64,000 nt of DNA from Bog-532 sp963775825 (lineage in GTDB: Bacteria; Actinomycetota; Actinomycetes; Streptosporangiales; Streptosporangiaceae), in the NCBI GenBank assembly GCA_963775825.1, contig CAVZKY010000037.1, positions 186,001-250,000 of the forward strand. Reading direction: 5' to 3'. Both the position numbers and the translations under genes were made by a program. This document shows positions 17,865 to 26,699 of the stretch, piece by piece; positions within the stretch are counted from its first letter, which is position 1, and the number at the start of each line of letters is the position of its first letter. The notes below the pieces were generated by a model. That model saw only the letters and a list, made by a program, of their open reading frames with translations. It did no database searches and was not told the origin of the DNA.

Positions 17865-18703
17865 GACGGCCCGGGAAGACCGGACGGGCGGTCCTGGGCG
17901 CGGAGCACCTGGCGGGCGCCGGGCTCAGCCCGGCGGAAGCCGTGGAAGTGCCCCGGGTGGTAAAGGTGGGAGCGGGTGCCTTCGGCGCTCAGGCCCGGGC
18001 CGACCAGCACCAGGGTGTGCTTCCACAGTTTGCGGGCTTTGATGGTGGCGGCCAGGTCGGCCAGCACACAGTGCACGATCAGCTCGTCGGGCCAGGTCAC
18101 CTGGTAGGCGACCACGCAGGGGGTGTCCGGGGCGTAGCCGCCGCCCAGCAGCTCCTCCTGCAGCTGGCCCGACCGCGCCGCGGACAGGAACAGCGCCATC
18201 GTGGTGCCGTGCCGGGCGAAGCCGGCGACCTGCTCCCCGGGCGGCATCGGGGTCTTGCCGCCGCCGAGCCGGGTGAGGATCACCGACTGGGCCACCTCGG
18301 GAATGGTCAGTTCCCGGCCGATCGCGGCGGCGGCCGCGGTGAAGCTGGACACGCCCGGCACGATCTCGGTGGCCAGCCCGAGCGCGGCGCACTGGTCCAG
18401 CTGCTCCTGGATCGCGCCCCACAGCGCCGGGTCACCGGAGTGCACCCGCGCCACCCGCAGGCCGTCGCGAGCCGCACGTTCGTAGTACGGCAGCACGCCC
18501 TCCATCGGCAGCTGCGCGGAGTCCACTATCTCCGCCTGCGGTCCCGCGTGCTCGATGACGCCCGGATGAACCAGGCTGGACGCCCAGATCACGATGTCGG
18601 CCGCGGCGACGGCGGCCGCGCCCCGCAAGGTGATCAGGTCCGGCGCACCGGGCCCGGCGCCAACGAAGGTCACCTTCCCGGGGCCTGCCGGGCCGGCGGT
18701 CAT
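17861..18703 (-). CDS. cobM: precorrin-4 C11-methyltransferase
   Basis: The protein has about 280 residues. The ATG at 18703 (MTAGPAGPGKVTFVGAGPGA) is chosen because it overlaps the cobI stop and precedes the canonical GAGPGAPDLITLRG. Other CobM motifs are VHSGDPALWGAIQEQ and VPGVSSFTAAAAAIGREL. It methylates C11 with S-adenosylmethionine. The end overlaps cbiD (ATGA). An unbroken frame continues upstream of 18703 but is the out-of-frame shadow of cobI. Confidence 0.92.
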   Translation of the reverse strand: MTAGPAGPGKVTFVGAGPGAPDLITLRGAAAVAAADIVIWASSLVHPGVIEHAGPQAEIVDSAQLPMEGVLPYYERAARDGLRVARVHSGDPALWGAIQEQLDQCAALGLATEIVPGVSSFTAAAAAIGRELTIPEVAQSVILTRLGGGKTPMPPGEQVAGFARHGTTMALFLSAARSGQLQEELLGGGYAPDTPCVVAYQVTWPDELIVHCVLADLAATIKARKLWKHTLVLVGPGLSAEGTRSHLYHPGHFHGFRRAEPGARQVLRAQDRPSGLPGPS

Positions 18704-19503
18704 GGCGCCCTCCGCCCGGAACGCCCCAGGCTGGCCCCCACCCCATCGCGCCGAGCCGGAACGATCAGCGTGGACAGGTAGGGCACGGCGGGCAGCTCCG
18801 CGAGCGCAGCTGCGGCCCGGATGTCCTGGCCGGGCAGCCCGAGCCGGGTCCCGACGACCGCACCGTCCAGGCGGCCGGCCGCGGCCAGCAGGTCCCGTAC
18901 CTCGCGCGGCGACGGCCCGGCGACCGCACCGAGCTTGTATCCGACGACCGTGCCGGGACGGCCCAGCGCTTCGCGCAGCGCGCCGGGCCCCGCTGTGAGC
19001 GGCAGCAGCACCAGCGGCTCGTCTCCCTCGGCCAGCGCGGTCCCGGTCCCGGTGACCGTGGCCGACCGAGCGGCCAGATCCTGCATGGCCGTGATGCCGG
19101 GGACGGTCTCGATGATCACATCGCGGACCATATCGCGGACTGTCTGCGCCAGGTAACTGAACGTGGAGTACACGTTGGGATCGCCGATCGTGCCGAACGC
19201 GACCGCCTCCGCGCCCGCCTCCAGCGCGCGGGCCACCTGGTCGGCGGCTGCGCACCAGGCCGAGGCCCGGCGCTCGGTGACGCCGCCGACGTCGTTCAGC
19301 GCGAAGGGCACCGGGCGGATCTTCTCCGGCCCGATGTGCGCGCGGATCGTGGCCTCGGCCCGGCCCGGGGCGGCGGCCGGGCCATCCGGGTCCGCCATCA
19401 CGGGAACGAACACCATGTCCGCTTCGCGCAGCACCCGGACCGCCTTGACCGTGATCAGTTCCGGGTCGCCCGGCCCGACCCCCACGCCGATGAGCTTCTT
19501 CAC
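18700..19503 (-). CDS. cobI: precorrin-2 C20-methyltransferase
   Basis: The protein has 267 residues. The GTG at 19503 is chosen because it overlaps the cobB stop (GTGA) and is followed at once by the family start VKKLIGVGVGPGDPELIT. FGTIGDPNVYSTFSYL and VETVPGITAMQ-type sequence identify a CobI/CbiL tetrapyrrole methylase acting on precorrin-2 or Co-precorrin-2 at C20. An open frame extends about 410 bases further upstream, but it is low-complexity shadow of cobB. Confidence 0.92.
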   Translation of the reverse strand: MKKLIGVGVGPGDPELITVKAVRVLREADMVFVPVMADPDGPAAAPGRAEATIRAHIGPEKIRPVPFALNDVGGVTERRASAWCAAADQVARALEAGAEAVAFGTIGDPNVYSTFSYLAQTVRDMVRDVIIETVPGITAMQDLAARSATVTGTGTALAEGDEPLVLLPLTAGPGALREALGRPGTVVGYKLGAVAGPSPREVRDLLAAAGRLDGAVVGTRLGLPGQDIRAAAALAELPAVPYLSTLIVPARRDGVGASLGRSGRRAP

Positions 19504-20966
19504 GAGAGGGCACCTTCGGCGGCGGCCGCCCGGCAGGCGGCGGCGAAGCGGACGGCGAAGTGCGGGTACCCGGCCCAGTGCGCGTGCAGGTAGGAGGCGT
19601 GCACCATCCCACTGATGTGGCCTTCGCGACGGCCGGGGCCGGAGGGATTTTGGGGGCCTGGGACACGGCCGGGGCCAGGGATGCCAGCAGGCGGGAGCTG
19701 CCAGGCGGCGGCGTCGCCGTGGGCCGGGATGGTAGCCGTGCGGTGGAACTCGTGCGCGCGCACGACGTCGCCGGCGGCGGTCAGCACCGAGGCGGCTTCG
19801 GCGCGCGCCTCCCGGTAGCCGAGGGTCAGCCGGCCGGTCATGGCCGCATCCGCGGGGAGGACCCCGCACATGGGGTGGCCGTCGAGGGAGCGCGCCAGGT
19901 AGAGCAGGCCGGCGCACTCCGCGGCGACGGGGACGCCGCGGGCGGCGGCGCCGGCCACGTCGCGGCGCAGCGGCTCGTTGGCGGACAACTCCGCGGCGTG
20001 GACCTCCGGGAAGCCGCCGCCCAGGATGACCCCGGCCGTGCCCGGGGGCAGCCGCTCGTCGCGCAGCGGGTCGAACACCACCACCTCGAGACCGGCCGCG
20101 GCGAGCAGTTCGGCGTGCTCGGTATAGCTGAACGTGAAGGCGGGACCTCCCGCCATCGCGACCACCGGGCGTTCCGATCTGGCGGGTCGCCCGGCGGGGG
20201 CTTCCGCGAGGGCCTCGGCGGGATCCCAGAACGGGCCCGGCAGCGGCGGCGCGCTACGGGCCAGCCCGAGCAGGACACCGAGGTCACAGGAGTCACGGAC
20301 CAGGCCAGCGAGCCGGGCCACGGCGTCCGTCGCGGCCCGGGATCGCTCGGCGGCGGGGATCAGCCCCAGGTGGCGGGACGGCGCGGCGATCTGGTCTGAG
20401 CGCCGGATGGCGCCGTAAACGGGCAGGCCCGCTGCGGCGAGACCGTCGCGAAGCAGCCGTTCGTGCCGGTCCGAGGCCACCCGGTTGAGGATGACGCCGG
20501 CCACCGCGGTGCCCGGGTCGAAGCCGGCGAACCCGGCCGCGACGGCGCCGGCCGAGCGGCCCATGGCTGCGGCGTCGATGACCAGCACGATGGGCGCGCC
20601 GAGCAGCCGGGCGACGTGTGCCGTCGACCCGAAGCCCGGCTCCATGGCGCCTTCCCCGCGGCCCTGGTCACAGGCACCGTCGAACAGGCCCATCACGCCC
20701 TCGATGACGGCGACGTCCGCGCCGCGGGCGCCATGGCGGAACAGCGGGACGATCCGGTCCTCGCCGCACAGGAACGGGTCCAGGTTCCGGGCCGGGCGCC
20801 CGGTGGCCAGGACGTGGTAACCAGGGTCGATGTAGTCGGGGCCGACCTTGTGGCCAGACACCGCCAGCCCGGCCGCGCGCAGTGCCGCCATCAGGCCGCA
20901 GGCGACCGTGGTTTTCCCGCTGCCCGAGGCCGGGGCGGCGATGACGAGCCGTGGCACAGCTACCAT
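19500..20966 (-). CDS. cobB: cobyrinate a,c-diamide synthase
   Basis: The protein has 488 residues from the ATG at 20966. The N-terminal dethiobiotin-synthetase-like ATPase has PASGSGKTTVACGLMAAL (about residues 12-29), HKVGPDYIDPGYH and VIEGVMGLFDGA. The C-terminal type I glutamine amidotransferase domain has GVILGGGFPEVHA, the nucleophile Cys in AAECAGLLYL, and HEFHRT. It amidates the a and c side chains using glutamine and ATP. The start overlaps the end of cobO by 7 bases and the stop overlaps cobI by 4. A Gly/Pro-rich loop near the C-terminus is a small insertion. Confidence 0.93.
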   Translation of the reverse strand: MVAVPRLVIAAPASGSGKTTVACGLMAALRAAGLAVSGHKVGPDYIDPGYHVLATGRPARNLDPFLCGEDRIVPLFRHGARGADVAVIEGVMGLFDGACDQGRGEGAMEPGFGSTAHVARLLGAPIVLVIDAAAMGRSAGAVAAGFAGFDPGTAVAGVILNRVASDRHERLLRDGLAAAGLPVYGAIRRSDQIAAPSRHLGLIPAAERSRAATDAVARLAGLVRDSCDLGVLLGLARSAPPLPGPFWDPAEALAEAPAGRPARSERPVVAMAGGPAFTFSYTEHAELLAAAGLEVVVFDPLRDERLPPGTAGVILGGGFPEVHAAELSANEPLRRDVAGAAARGVPVAAECAGLLYLARSLDGHPMCGVLPADAAMTGRLTLGYREARAEAASVLTAAGDVVRAHEFHRTATIPAHGDAAAWQLPPAGIPGPGRVPGPQNPSGPGRREGHISGMVHASYLHAHWAGYPHFAVRFAAACRAAAAEGALS

Positions 20967-21556
20967 TCGATCCCCTTCTGCCCCTTCTGCCCGCGGTCCA
21001 TCGGGTGCTTGACCTTCGTCATCTCGGTGACCAGGTCGGCGTGGGCGAGCAGGTCCGGGTGCGCGTCGCGGCCGGTGATCACCACGTGCTGCTGGCCGGG
21101 GCGGGCGCTTAGCACCGAGATCACCTCGGCGACGTCGACCCAGCCCCACTTGATGGGGTAGGTGAACTCGTCCAGGACGTAGAAGCCGTAGGTCTCGGCG
21201 GCCAGATCCCGGGCGATCTGGGCCCACCCCTCGGCCGCCTGCTCGGCGTGACCGCCCTGGTCACGCTGGATCCAGGACCAGCCCTCCCCCATTTTGTGCC
21301 AGGTCACGGCTCCGCCGGCGGCACTAGCCCCCAGCGTCCGGAGCGCGCGCTCCTCCCCCACCCGCCACTTGGCGGACTTCACGAACTGGAACACCCCGAC
21401 CGGCCAGCCCTGGTTCCAGGCTCGCAGGGCCAGGCCGAAGGCGGCGGTGGATTTCCCCTTGCCCTCGCCAGTGTGCACGACGACCAGCGGCCGGCCGCGG
21501 CGGGCGCGGGTGGTGAGCCCGTCGTCCGGGACGCTGGCGGGCTGTCCCTTCGGCAT
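20960..21556 (-). CDS. cobO: cob(I)yrinic acid a,c-diamide adenosyltransferase
   Basis: The protein has 198 residues of CobO/BtuR type: P-loop GEGKGKSTAAFGLALRAWNQG (about residues 31-51), WIQRDQGGH, and a YVLDEFTYPIKWGWV segment. It transfers the adenosyl group from ATP to cob(I)yrinate a,c-diamide, giving the upper ligand. The C-terminus (KVKHPMDRGQKGQKGIEW) is typical of the family. Its ATG at 21556 abuts the stop of the chelatase gene. Confidence 0.94.
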   Translation of the reverse strand: MPKGQPASVPDDGLTTRARRGRPLVVVHTGEGKGKSTAAFGLALRAWNQGWPVGVFQFVKSAKWRVGEERALRTLGASAAGGAVTWHKMGEGWSWIQRDQGGHAEQAAEGWAQIARDLAAETYGFYVLDEFTYPIKWGWVDVAEVISVLSARPGQQHVVITGRDAHPDLLAHADLVTEMTKVKHPMDRGQKGQKGIEW

Positions 21557-23724
21557 CAGGCGGCCCTCCCGCGCACGGCGCGCACCACCCCGGCGAGCGT
21601 GCCGGTTCCCGCCGAGGGCAGGTCCTCCAGGGTGACCAGCGCGGCGCCGAGCCGGGCGGCGAGCGCGCCGGCCAGGCCCAGCCGGACCGGACCGGTCTCG
21701 CAGTCCACCACGACCGCCGCGACCCCGGCCAGCCCGGCCGTGGCCCTGGCGAGGTCCGCGTCACCGCCGCTGGTCGCGCGCCCGTCGGTGACAATGACCA
21801 GCAGCGGGCGGCGGGCGGGGTCGCGGATCTTCTCGGCGGCCAGCACCCCGGCCGCGCGGGCCAGCCCTGCGGCCAGCGGGGTCCGCCCGCCGGTCGCCAG
21901 CGTGGCCAGCCGCCGGGCACCCGCCTCGACCGATGACGTGGGCGGCAGAACCAGCTCGGCGCCGGTCCCGCGGAAGGTGACCAGCCCGACCTTGTCCCGG
22001 CGCTGGTAGGCGTCCAGCAGCAGGGACAGCACCGCGCCCTTCACGGCGCGCATCCGCTGCCGGGCCGCCATCGAGCCGCTGGCATCCACGGCGAACAGCA
22101 CCAGGTTTCCCTCGCGGCCGACGTGGACGGCCTCCCGCAGGTCGTCCGGGGCCAGGATGAAGCCCGGCTGGCCGGCGAGCCCGGCCCGGCGCTTACGGCC
22201 GGGCTGGGACGGCGCCGCGGCGCGCAGGGTCGCTGGCAGGTGCAGCGCGGCCAGGCGTCCCGCCGGGGGGCGCGCACCGACGGTCCGGCCGTGCGGGGTG
22301 TAGGCCGGCGACCGGCGTCCCTGGGCGCCGGCGCCCATCCCTGGCACCGTCAGCAGGCGGGCGCGGAACGGGGGGCCGGCCGGGACGGCATCCGCCGCAG
22401 GCGCAGTGCGGCTCGTACCGCCGGTTTGTTCCATTTCATGATCACTTGCCTGGGCGGCGGGATCCTGAGCGGCGGGATCCTGAGCGGCGGCGGGATCCTG
22501 AGCGGGACGCTGGGCTCCAGGATCGGGCGTGCCTCCTGGCGCGTCCTGGGTACCGGGCGCGTCCGGGGAAGTGGAACCGGACGGGCCCGCGGGGCCAGAC
22601 GGATCCGGCTCCGGCGGTTCAGGTGGCTCCGGCGGTTCGGGTGGGCCAGGCGGGTCCGGGGGCGGCTCGCGCAGGGCGTCGTCCAGTTCCTGCTCGTCCA
22701 GCCCCGGGGCGTCGAACGGATCGCGGCGGCGGCGGTGCGGCAGCGCCAGCCGGGCCGCCTGGCGGATGTCCTCCAGGGTCACCTCGGCGCGGCCGTGCCA
22801 GGCCGCGAGCGCGATTGCGGCGCGCGCCGTCACCAGATCCGCGCGCATGCCGTCGACGCCGAACCGCCCGCACACGGCGCAGATCTGCCGCAGCGCGGCG
22901 TCGGGCAGCACCACGTCCGGCAGCCGGTCACGCGCGGCGGCCACCGCCGCGGCGAGCTGGCCGGACTCGGCGGCGAAGCGGGCGGCGAATCCCGCCGGGT
23001 CCGCCTCGTAGGCCAGGCGGCGGCGGACGACCTCGGCGCGCTCGTCCGGGTCCCGGCTGGCGGCGACCTCCACGGTCAGCCCGAACCGGTCCAGCAACTG
23101 CGGCCGCAGCTCACCTTCCTCCGGGTTCATCGTGCCAACGAGCAGGAACCGGGCCGCGTGCCGGACCGAGATCCCCTCGCGCTCGACGTAGCTGACCCCG
23201 AGCGCGGCCGCGTCCAGCAGCAGGTCGACGAGATGGTCATGCAGCAGGTTGACCTCGTCCACGTACAGCAGGCCGCGGTGCGCCGCCGCGAGCACGCCTG
23301 GCTCGTAGGCCGTGACGCCGTCGGTCAGCGCACGCTCGATGTCCAGCGAGCCGACCAGGCGGTCCTCGGTCGCGCCGACCGGCAGCTCGGCGAGCGTGGC
23401 GGGCCGGGCCAGCTCCGGGCGGCCCGGCGGGTGCGGGCCGTCCGGGCAGGCGGGGTCGGGCGCGACGGGATCACAGGAGAACCGGCAGCCCGCGACCACG
23501 TGCACCGGGGGCAGCAGCGCGCCGAGGCCGCGCACCACCGTGGATTTGGCGGTGCCCTTCTCGCCGCGGACCAGCACGCCGCCGATCGCGGGCGAGACGG
23601 CGTTGAGCAGCAGCGCGAGCTTCAGGTCGGGCAGCCCGACGATGGCGGAGAAGGGATAGATCGGCGCCTGGGCGGCGGCCGCCACGTGCCGCTCGCCGCC
23701 CGACGTTACGTCGCTGGCCGTCAT
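21556..23724 (-). CDS. ChlI/ChlD-type (magnesium/cobalt) chelatase ATPase with VWA domain
   Basis: The protein has about 722 residues. The N-terminal AAA+ domain has Walker A GEKGTAKST and Walker B LYVDEVNLL. A long Pro/Glu/Asp/Ala linker (PEPPEPPEPPEPD, AQDPAAQDPAAQ) follows. A C-terminal von Willebrand A domain has the MIDAS motif FAVDASGSMAARQ. This fused ChlI+ChlD form is the usual actinobacterial partner of CobN, driving cobalt insertion into hydrogenobyrinate a,c-diamide. cobN itself is at 37-41 kb here. I chose the ATG at 23724 (GGGAGG ten bases upstream); an in-frame ATG at 23766 closer to the riboswitch is possible. It is the first gene of the superoperon. Confidence 0.88.
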   Translation of the reverse strand: MTASDVTSGGERHVAAAAQAPIYPFSAIVGLPDLKLALLLNAVSPAIGGVLVRGEKGTAKSTVVRGLGALLPPVHVVAGCRFSCDPVAPDPACPDGPHPPGRPELARPATLAELPVGATEDRLVGSLDIERALTDGVTAYEPGVLAAAHRGLLYVDEVNLLHDHLVDLLLDAAALGVSYVEREGISVRHAARFLLVGTMNPEEGELRPQLLDRFGLTVEVAASRDPDERAEVVRRRLAYEADPAGFAARFAAESGQLAAAVAAARDRLPDVVLPDAALRQICAVCGRFGVDGMRADLVTARAAIALAAWHGRAEVTLEDIRQAARLALPHRRRRDPFDAPGLDEQELDDALREPPPDPPGPPEPPEPPEPPEPDPSGPAGPSGSTSPDAPGTQDAPGGTPDPGAQRPAQDPAAAQDPAAQDPAAQASDHEMEQTGGTSRTAPAADAVPAGPPFRARLLTVPGMGAGAQGRRSPAYTPHGRTVGARPPAGRLAALHLPATLRAAAPSQPGRKRRAGLAGQPGFILAPDDLREAVHVGREGNLVLFAVDASGSMAARQRMRAVKGAVLSLLLDAYQRRDKVGLVTFRGTGAELVLPPTSSVEAGARRLATLATGGRTPLAAGLARAAGVLAAEKIRDPARRPLLVIVTDGRATSGGDADLARATAGLAGVAAVVVDCETGPVRLGLAGALAARLGAALVTLEDLPSAGTGTLAGVVRAVRGRAA

Positions 23725-23769
23725 GCGAAGGTGCCCTCCCGGGTGTCCGCGCCCGTTGCCGGTCATGGG

Positions 23770-23930
23770 GCAGCCGGAGTCTCCTGGCTCCCGGATCAGC
23801 GTTTGCCCTCGCCTTCCCGTCAGTTAGCTGACAGTGGCCTTAATGAGGGGTTACTCCCCGGTTACAGTTGCGCGACAGCCCCGGATTCGCACCGGAGTTC
23901 CTCCGCGTACCGCCGGGTCCAGCATGACAC
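23770..23930 (-). promoter_or_regulatory. cobalamin riboswitch
   Basis: Read on the minus strand, the leader contains GGAGGAACTCCGGTGCGAA, then TCCGGGGCTGTCGCGCAACTG, and ends with the B12-box-like AGCCAGGAGACTCCGGCT (about 23790-23773) just before the first ATG. These are the core elements of the AdoCbl riboswitch. High cobalamin should shut off translation or transcription of the whole cob superoperon. The exact left limit is approximate. Confidence 0.92.
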
Positions 23931-24185
23931 ATTTGCCGGGCCATCGGGGAGTCACGGGGGCCTGAGCAGCACGTCCCGGTACACTGACCAGGGCATATCC
24001 AGCTCCCCCAACGTCACAGCTGGCCGTCGATGCCGCCGCACGGGCCATCCCGCCCGACGGGCCACGGCCCGCAGGTTAGCTTCAGCTAATGCTCAGCCAG
24101 GGGCAGTAATGTGCCCGCGTTACGTAAAGCCCCGCGTTACAAAGCGAGCCTGATGATGACCGATCGCTACAGGAATGGAGCATGA

Positions 24186-25178
24186 ATGGCCAACGGCTTT
24201 CGCTCCCGGATACCGGTGATGGAGGGTCGTGTACTGGTGACAGGTGGCTCCGGATTCATCGGCCGGCGGCTGGTGGCCGCGCTCACGTCCGCCGGGGCCG
24301 AGGTCACGGTGGCTGACCTGAAGCCCTTTCCCGGCTCCGCTCGCGTGCCAGGCCCGAACGGCGCAGCCGGCCAGCGGGCCGAAATGGTCCTCGGTGACCT
24401 GTGCGATCCGGTCATCGCGGCCCGCGCGGTCCGGCCCGGCACGGGCACGATCATCCATCTCGCCGCGCGGACCTCGGTGCTGGAGTCGGTCCAGGATCCG
24501 GAGCGGACGTACCGGAACAACGTGGCGCTGACCGCCGGACTGCTCGAGCTGGCCCGCCAGCGGGGCGTCAAGACGTTCCTGTTCGCGTCCACCAACGCCG
24601 TCGTGGGCAACGTCGGCCGGGCCGTGATCACCGAGCAGGCGCCGCTGCGGCCGCTCACGCCCTACGGCGCGACCAAGGCCGCATCGGAGATGCTGACCAG
24701 CTGCTACTCGGCTGCCTACGGCGTCCGCGGCGTCCCGCTCCGGTTCTCCAACGTCTACGGGCCGGGCATGCTGCACAAGGACAGCTTCATCCCGCGGCTG
24801 ATGCGCGCCGCCCGCGACGGCACAGGCGTCAAGGTCCGCGGGGACGGCACCATGGTCCGGGACGTGATCCAGGTGGACGACGTGATCAGCGGGATCTTCG
24901 CCGCGTGGGCGTCCGACCACTCCGGGCCGGTCATCCTGGGATCCGGGCAGTCGGTCACCGTCAACGCGATGGTGGAGACCGCGCGCCGGGTCACGGGGGT
25001 CGACATCCCGGCCGAGGACGCCCCGATCGCCCAGGGCGAGATGCCCGCCGTCAAGCTGGACATTTCCACCGCTCGCGGGCTGGGCTACGAGCCGACCTAC
25101 GACCTGGAGACGGGCATGGCCACGGTGTGGCCCGACTTCCGGCCCGAACCGGTCCTGGCCACAGAAGGCGCCCGATGA
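24186..25178 (+). CDS. NAD-dependent sugar epimerase/dehydratase (extended SDR)
   Basis: The protein has 330 residues. The Rossmann nucleotide loop VTGGSGFIGRRL lies at about residues 17-28, the active-site YGATK near 160, and VYGPGML follows. It resembles UDP-glucose/galactose 4-epimerases and related NDP-sugar enzymes of the cytoplasm. A GGAATGGAG ribosome site precedes the start. Its stop overlaps the glycosyltransferase start (ATGA), so an NDP-sugar made here may feed that enzyme. The specific sugar is not determinable. Confidence 0.87.
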   Translation: MANGFRSRIPVMEGRVLVTGGSGFIGRRLVAALTSAGAEVTVADLKPFPGSARVPGPNGAAGQRAEMVLGDLCDPVIAARAVRPGTGTIIHLAARTSVLESVQDPERTYRNNVALTAGLLELARQRGVKTFLFASTNAVVGNVGRAVITEQAPLRPLTPYGATKAASEMLTSCYSAAYGVRGVPLRFSNVYGPGMLHKDSFIPRLMRAARDGTGVKVRGDGTMVRDVIQVDDVISGIFAAWASDHSGPVILGSGQSVTVNAMVETARRVTGVDIPAEDAPIAQGEMPAVKLDISTARGLGYEPTYDLETGMATVWPDFRPEPVLATEGAR

Positions 25179-26185
25179 GCCCGACGAAGGCAGACACCGC
25201 GCGCAACTACGCCAGCCCCGGTGACGTCGCCATCGACAACGCCGTCATCGGCACGATGGAAGGCCAGTACGGCGACCGGGTGCGGCAGCTGCCGCCGGTC
25301 GCGCTGGTGATCGCGGCCTACAACGAGGAAGGCGCGGTCGGGCCGGTCGTGCACAACCTTCCCGCGCAGGTGTGCGGGCGCCAGACGGCGACGATCGTCG
25401 TGGCCGACGGCTGCCTGGACGGCACCGCCAAGGAGGCGGACGCGGCCGGGGCCCTGGTGGCGGACGTGGCGGTCAACCGGGGCCAGGGCGCCGCGCTGCG
25501 GCTCGGCTACCGGATCGCCCGGGACGGCGGCGCGCGGTACATCGTGACCACGGATGCCGACGGCCAGTACAGCCCGGCCGAGATCGCGAACCTGCTGGGC
25601 CCCATCATCGCCGGTGAGGCCGACTTTGTGACCGGATCCCGGCGGCTGGGCAGCGAGGAGACCAAAGACCCGGTCCGCCAGGCCGGAGTGCGCTTCTTCG
25701 CCGCGGCCATCAGCGTGCTGACCGGCCAGAAGATCTCGGACACCACCTTCGGGCTGCGGGCCATGCGGGCGGAGGTCACCGGGGTGATCCAGCTCTCCCA
25801 GCCGCAGTACCAGGCCTCAGAGCTACTGATCGGCGTGATCACGCACGGGTACAAGGTGAAGGAAGTCCCGGCCACCATCCACAGGCGGCGTATCGGCGAG
25901 AGCAAGAAGGGGCACAACCCCCTCTACGACCTGCACATCCCTGGCGTGAACAATCTCTTCTACGGCATGCGCTTCAGCCGCGTGGTCGTCGGGACCTGGC
26001 GGCGCGAACGTCAGCGTGCGTCAGGACCCGGGTCAGCGTCGCCCCGGTCGGAGGGGGCAGCGGGGTCAGCGGGGCTCGGCCGCGGCCCGGCGGCCATGGC
26101 GAACGGGTCACCGACCGCCGCCTCCGCCGCCGCCGCCGTCTCAACGCGGTCTCAACGGTCTCAACGGTCTCACGGGACGACCTGA
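25175..26185 (+). CDS. family 2 glycosyltransferase (DPM1/GtrB-like)
   Basis: The protein has 336 residues. A GT-A fold is shown by VALVIAAYNEEGAVGPVV near residue 42, IVVADGCLDGTAKEA, and the metal-binding TTDADGQYSP. It resembles polyprenyl-phosphate hexose synthases of the GtrB/DPM1 type. No C-terminal membrane helices are present, so the GtrA-like gene on the opposite strand could supply the membrane part; this is inference. The last 70 residues (Ser/Arg/Gly-rich, RSQRSQRS) overlap that gene's 3' end in antisense. Coupled to the epimerase by an ATGA overlap. Confidence 0.87.
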   Translation: MSPTKADTARNYASPGDVAIDNAVIGTMEGQYGDRVRQLPPVALVIAAYNEEGAVGPVVHNLPAQVCGRQTATIVVADGCLDGTAKEADAAGALVADVAVNRGQGAALRLGYRIARDGGARYIVTTDADGQYSPAEIANLLGPIIAGEADFVTGSRRLGSEETKDPVRQAGVRFFAAAISVLTGQKISDTTFGLRAMRAEVTGVIQLSQPQYQASELLIGVITHGYKVKEVPATIHRRRIGESKKGHNPLYDLHIPGVNNLFYGMRFSRVVVGTWRRERQRASGPGSASPRSEGAAGSAGLGRGPAAMANGSPTAASAAAAVSTRSQRSQRSHGTT

Positions 26186-26699
26186 TTGACGGGTCGTCAG
26201 GGCCGGCCACCCCGGAGGCGGGCTCGCGCTGAGAGCGCGCGTCGGCGAAGAGGATGTAGTGAAAGATCACAAACCGCAGGACGAACGTGAGGCAGTTGGC
26301 GGCGAAGTAGATGCCGTCCGCGACAGCGATTCGCTTAGCCCCGGCGAGCTGCATGGACGCCGCGAGATGCACACCGAGCTTCGCGGCCAGCGCCAGCAGG
26401 ACCCAGCACATGACCGACACGAGCCAGAATGGCAGCGTCTCCCTCAGGAGGTCCGGCCGGCCTTTGCGTTCCCAGGCCCAGCGGCTCAGCACGTAGCTGA
26501 CCCCGGCTCCGATAACCGCGGCCAGGCCACCGGCCAGGCCCGCGGTCAGCTGGGCCGGGCCCAGCAGCAGGCTCAGTGAAACCTGGCTGGCGATGAGGGA
26601 GGCGACGGCGACAACGGTGAAGCGGGTGAAGCGGATGCCGACATTGCTGCGGGCCTTGCGCCACAGCGCCGTACCGATCCGACTCGATGAGGGTGCCAT
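25974..26699 (-). CDS. GtrA-family membrane protein
   Basis: The protein has 241 residues. Four hydrophobic helices lie within residues 25-160 (RFTVVAVASLIASQVSLSLL; a Gly/Ala-rich second helix; FWLVSVMCWVLLALAAKLGV; GIYFAANCLTFVLRFVIFHY). This matches the GtrA flippase-like family involved in moving polyprenyl-linked sugars across the membrane. The C-terminal 85 residues are Arg/Pro-rich and overlap the convergent glycosyltransferase's 3' end by 212 bases, so the functional domain probably ends near residue 160. Confidence 0.8.
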   Translation of the reverse strand: MAPSSSRIGTALWRKARSNVGIRFTRFTVVAVASLIASQVSLSLLLGPAQLTAGLAGGLAAVIGAGVSYVLSRWAWERKGRPDLLRETLPFWLVSVMCWVLLALAAKLGVHLAASMQLAGAKRIAVADGIYFAANCLTFVLRFVIFHYILFADARSQREPASGVAGPDDPSIRSSRETVETVETALRRRRRRRRRSVTRSPWPPGRGRAPLTPLPPPTGATLTRVLTHADVRAARSRRPRG

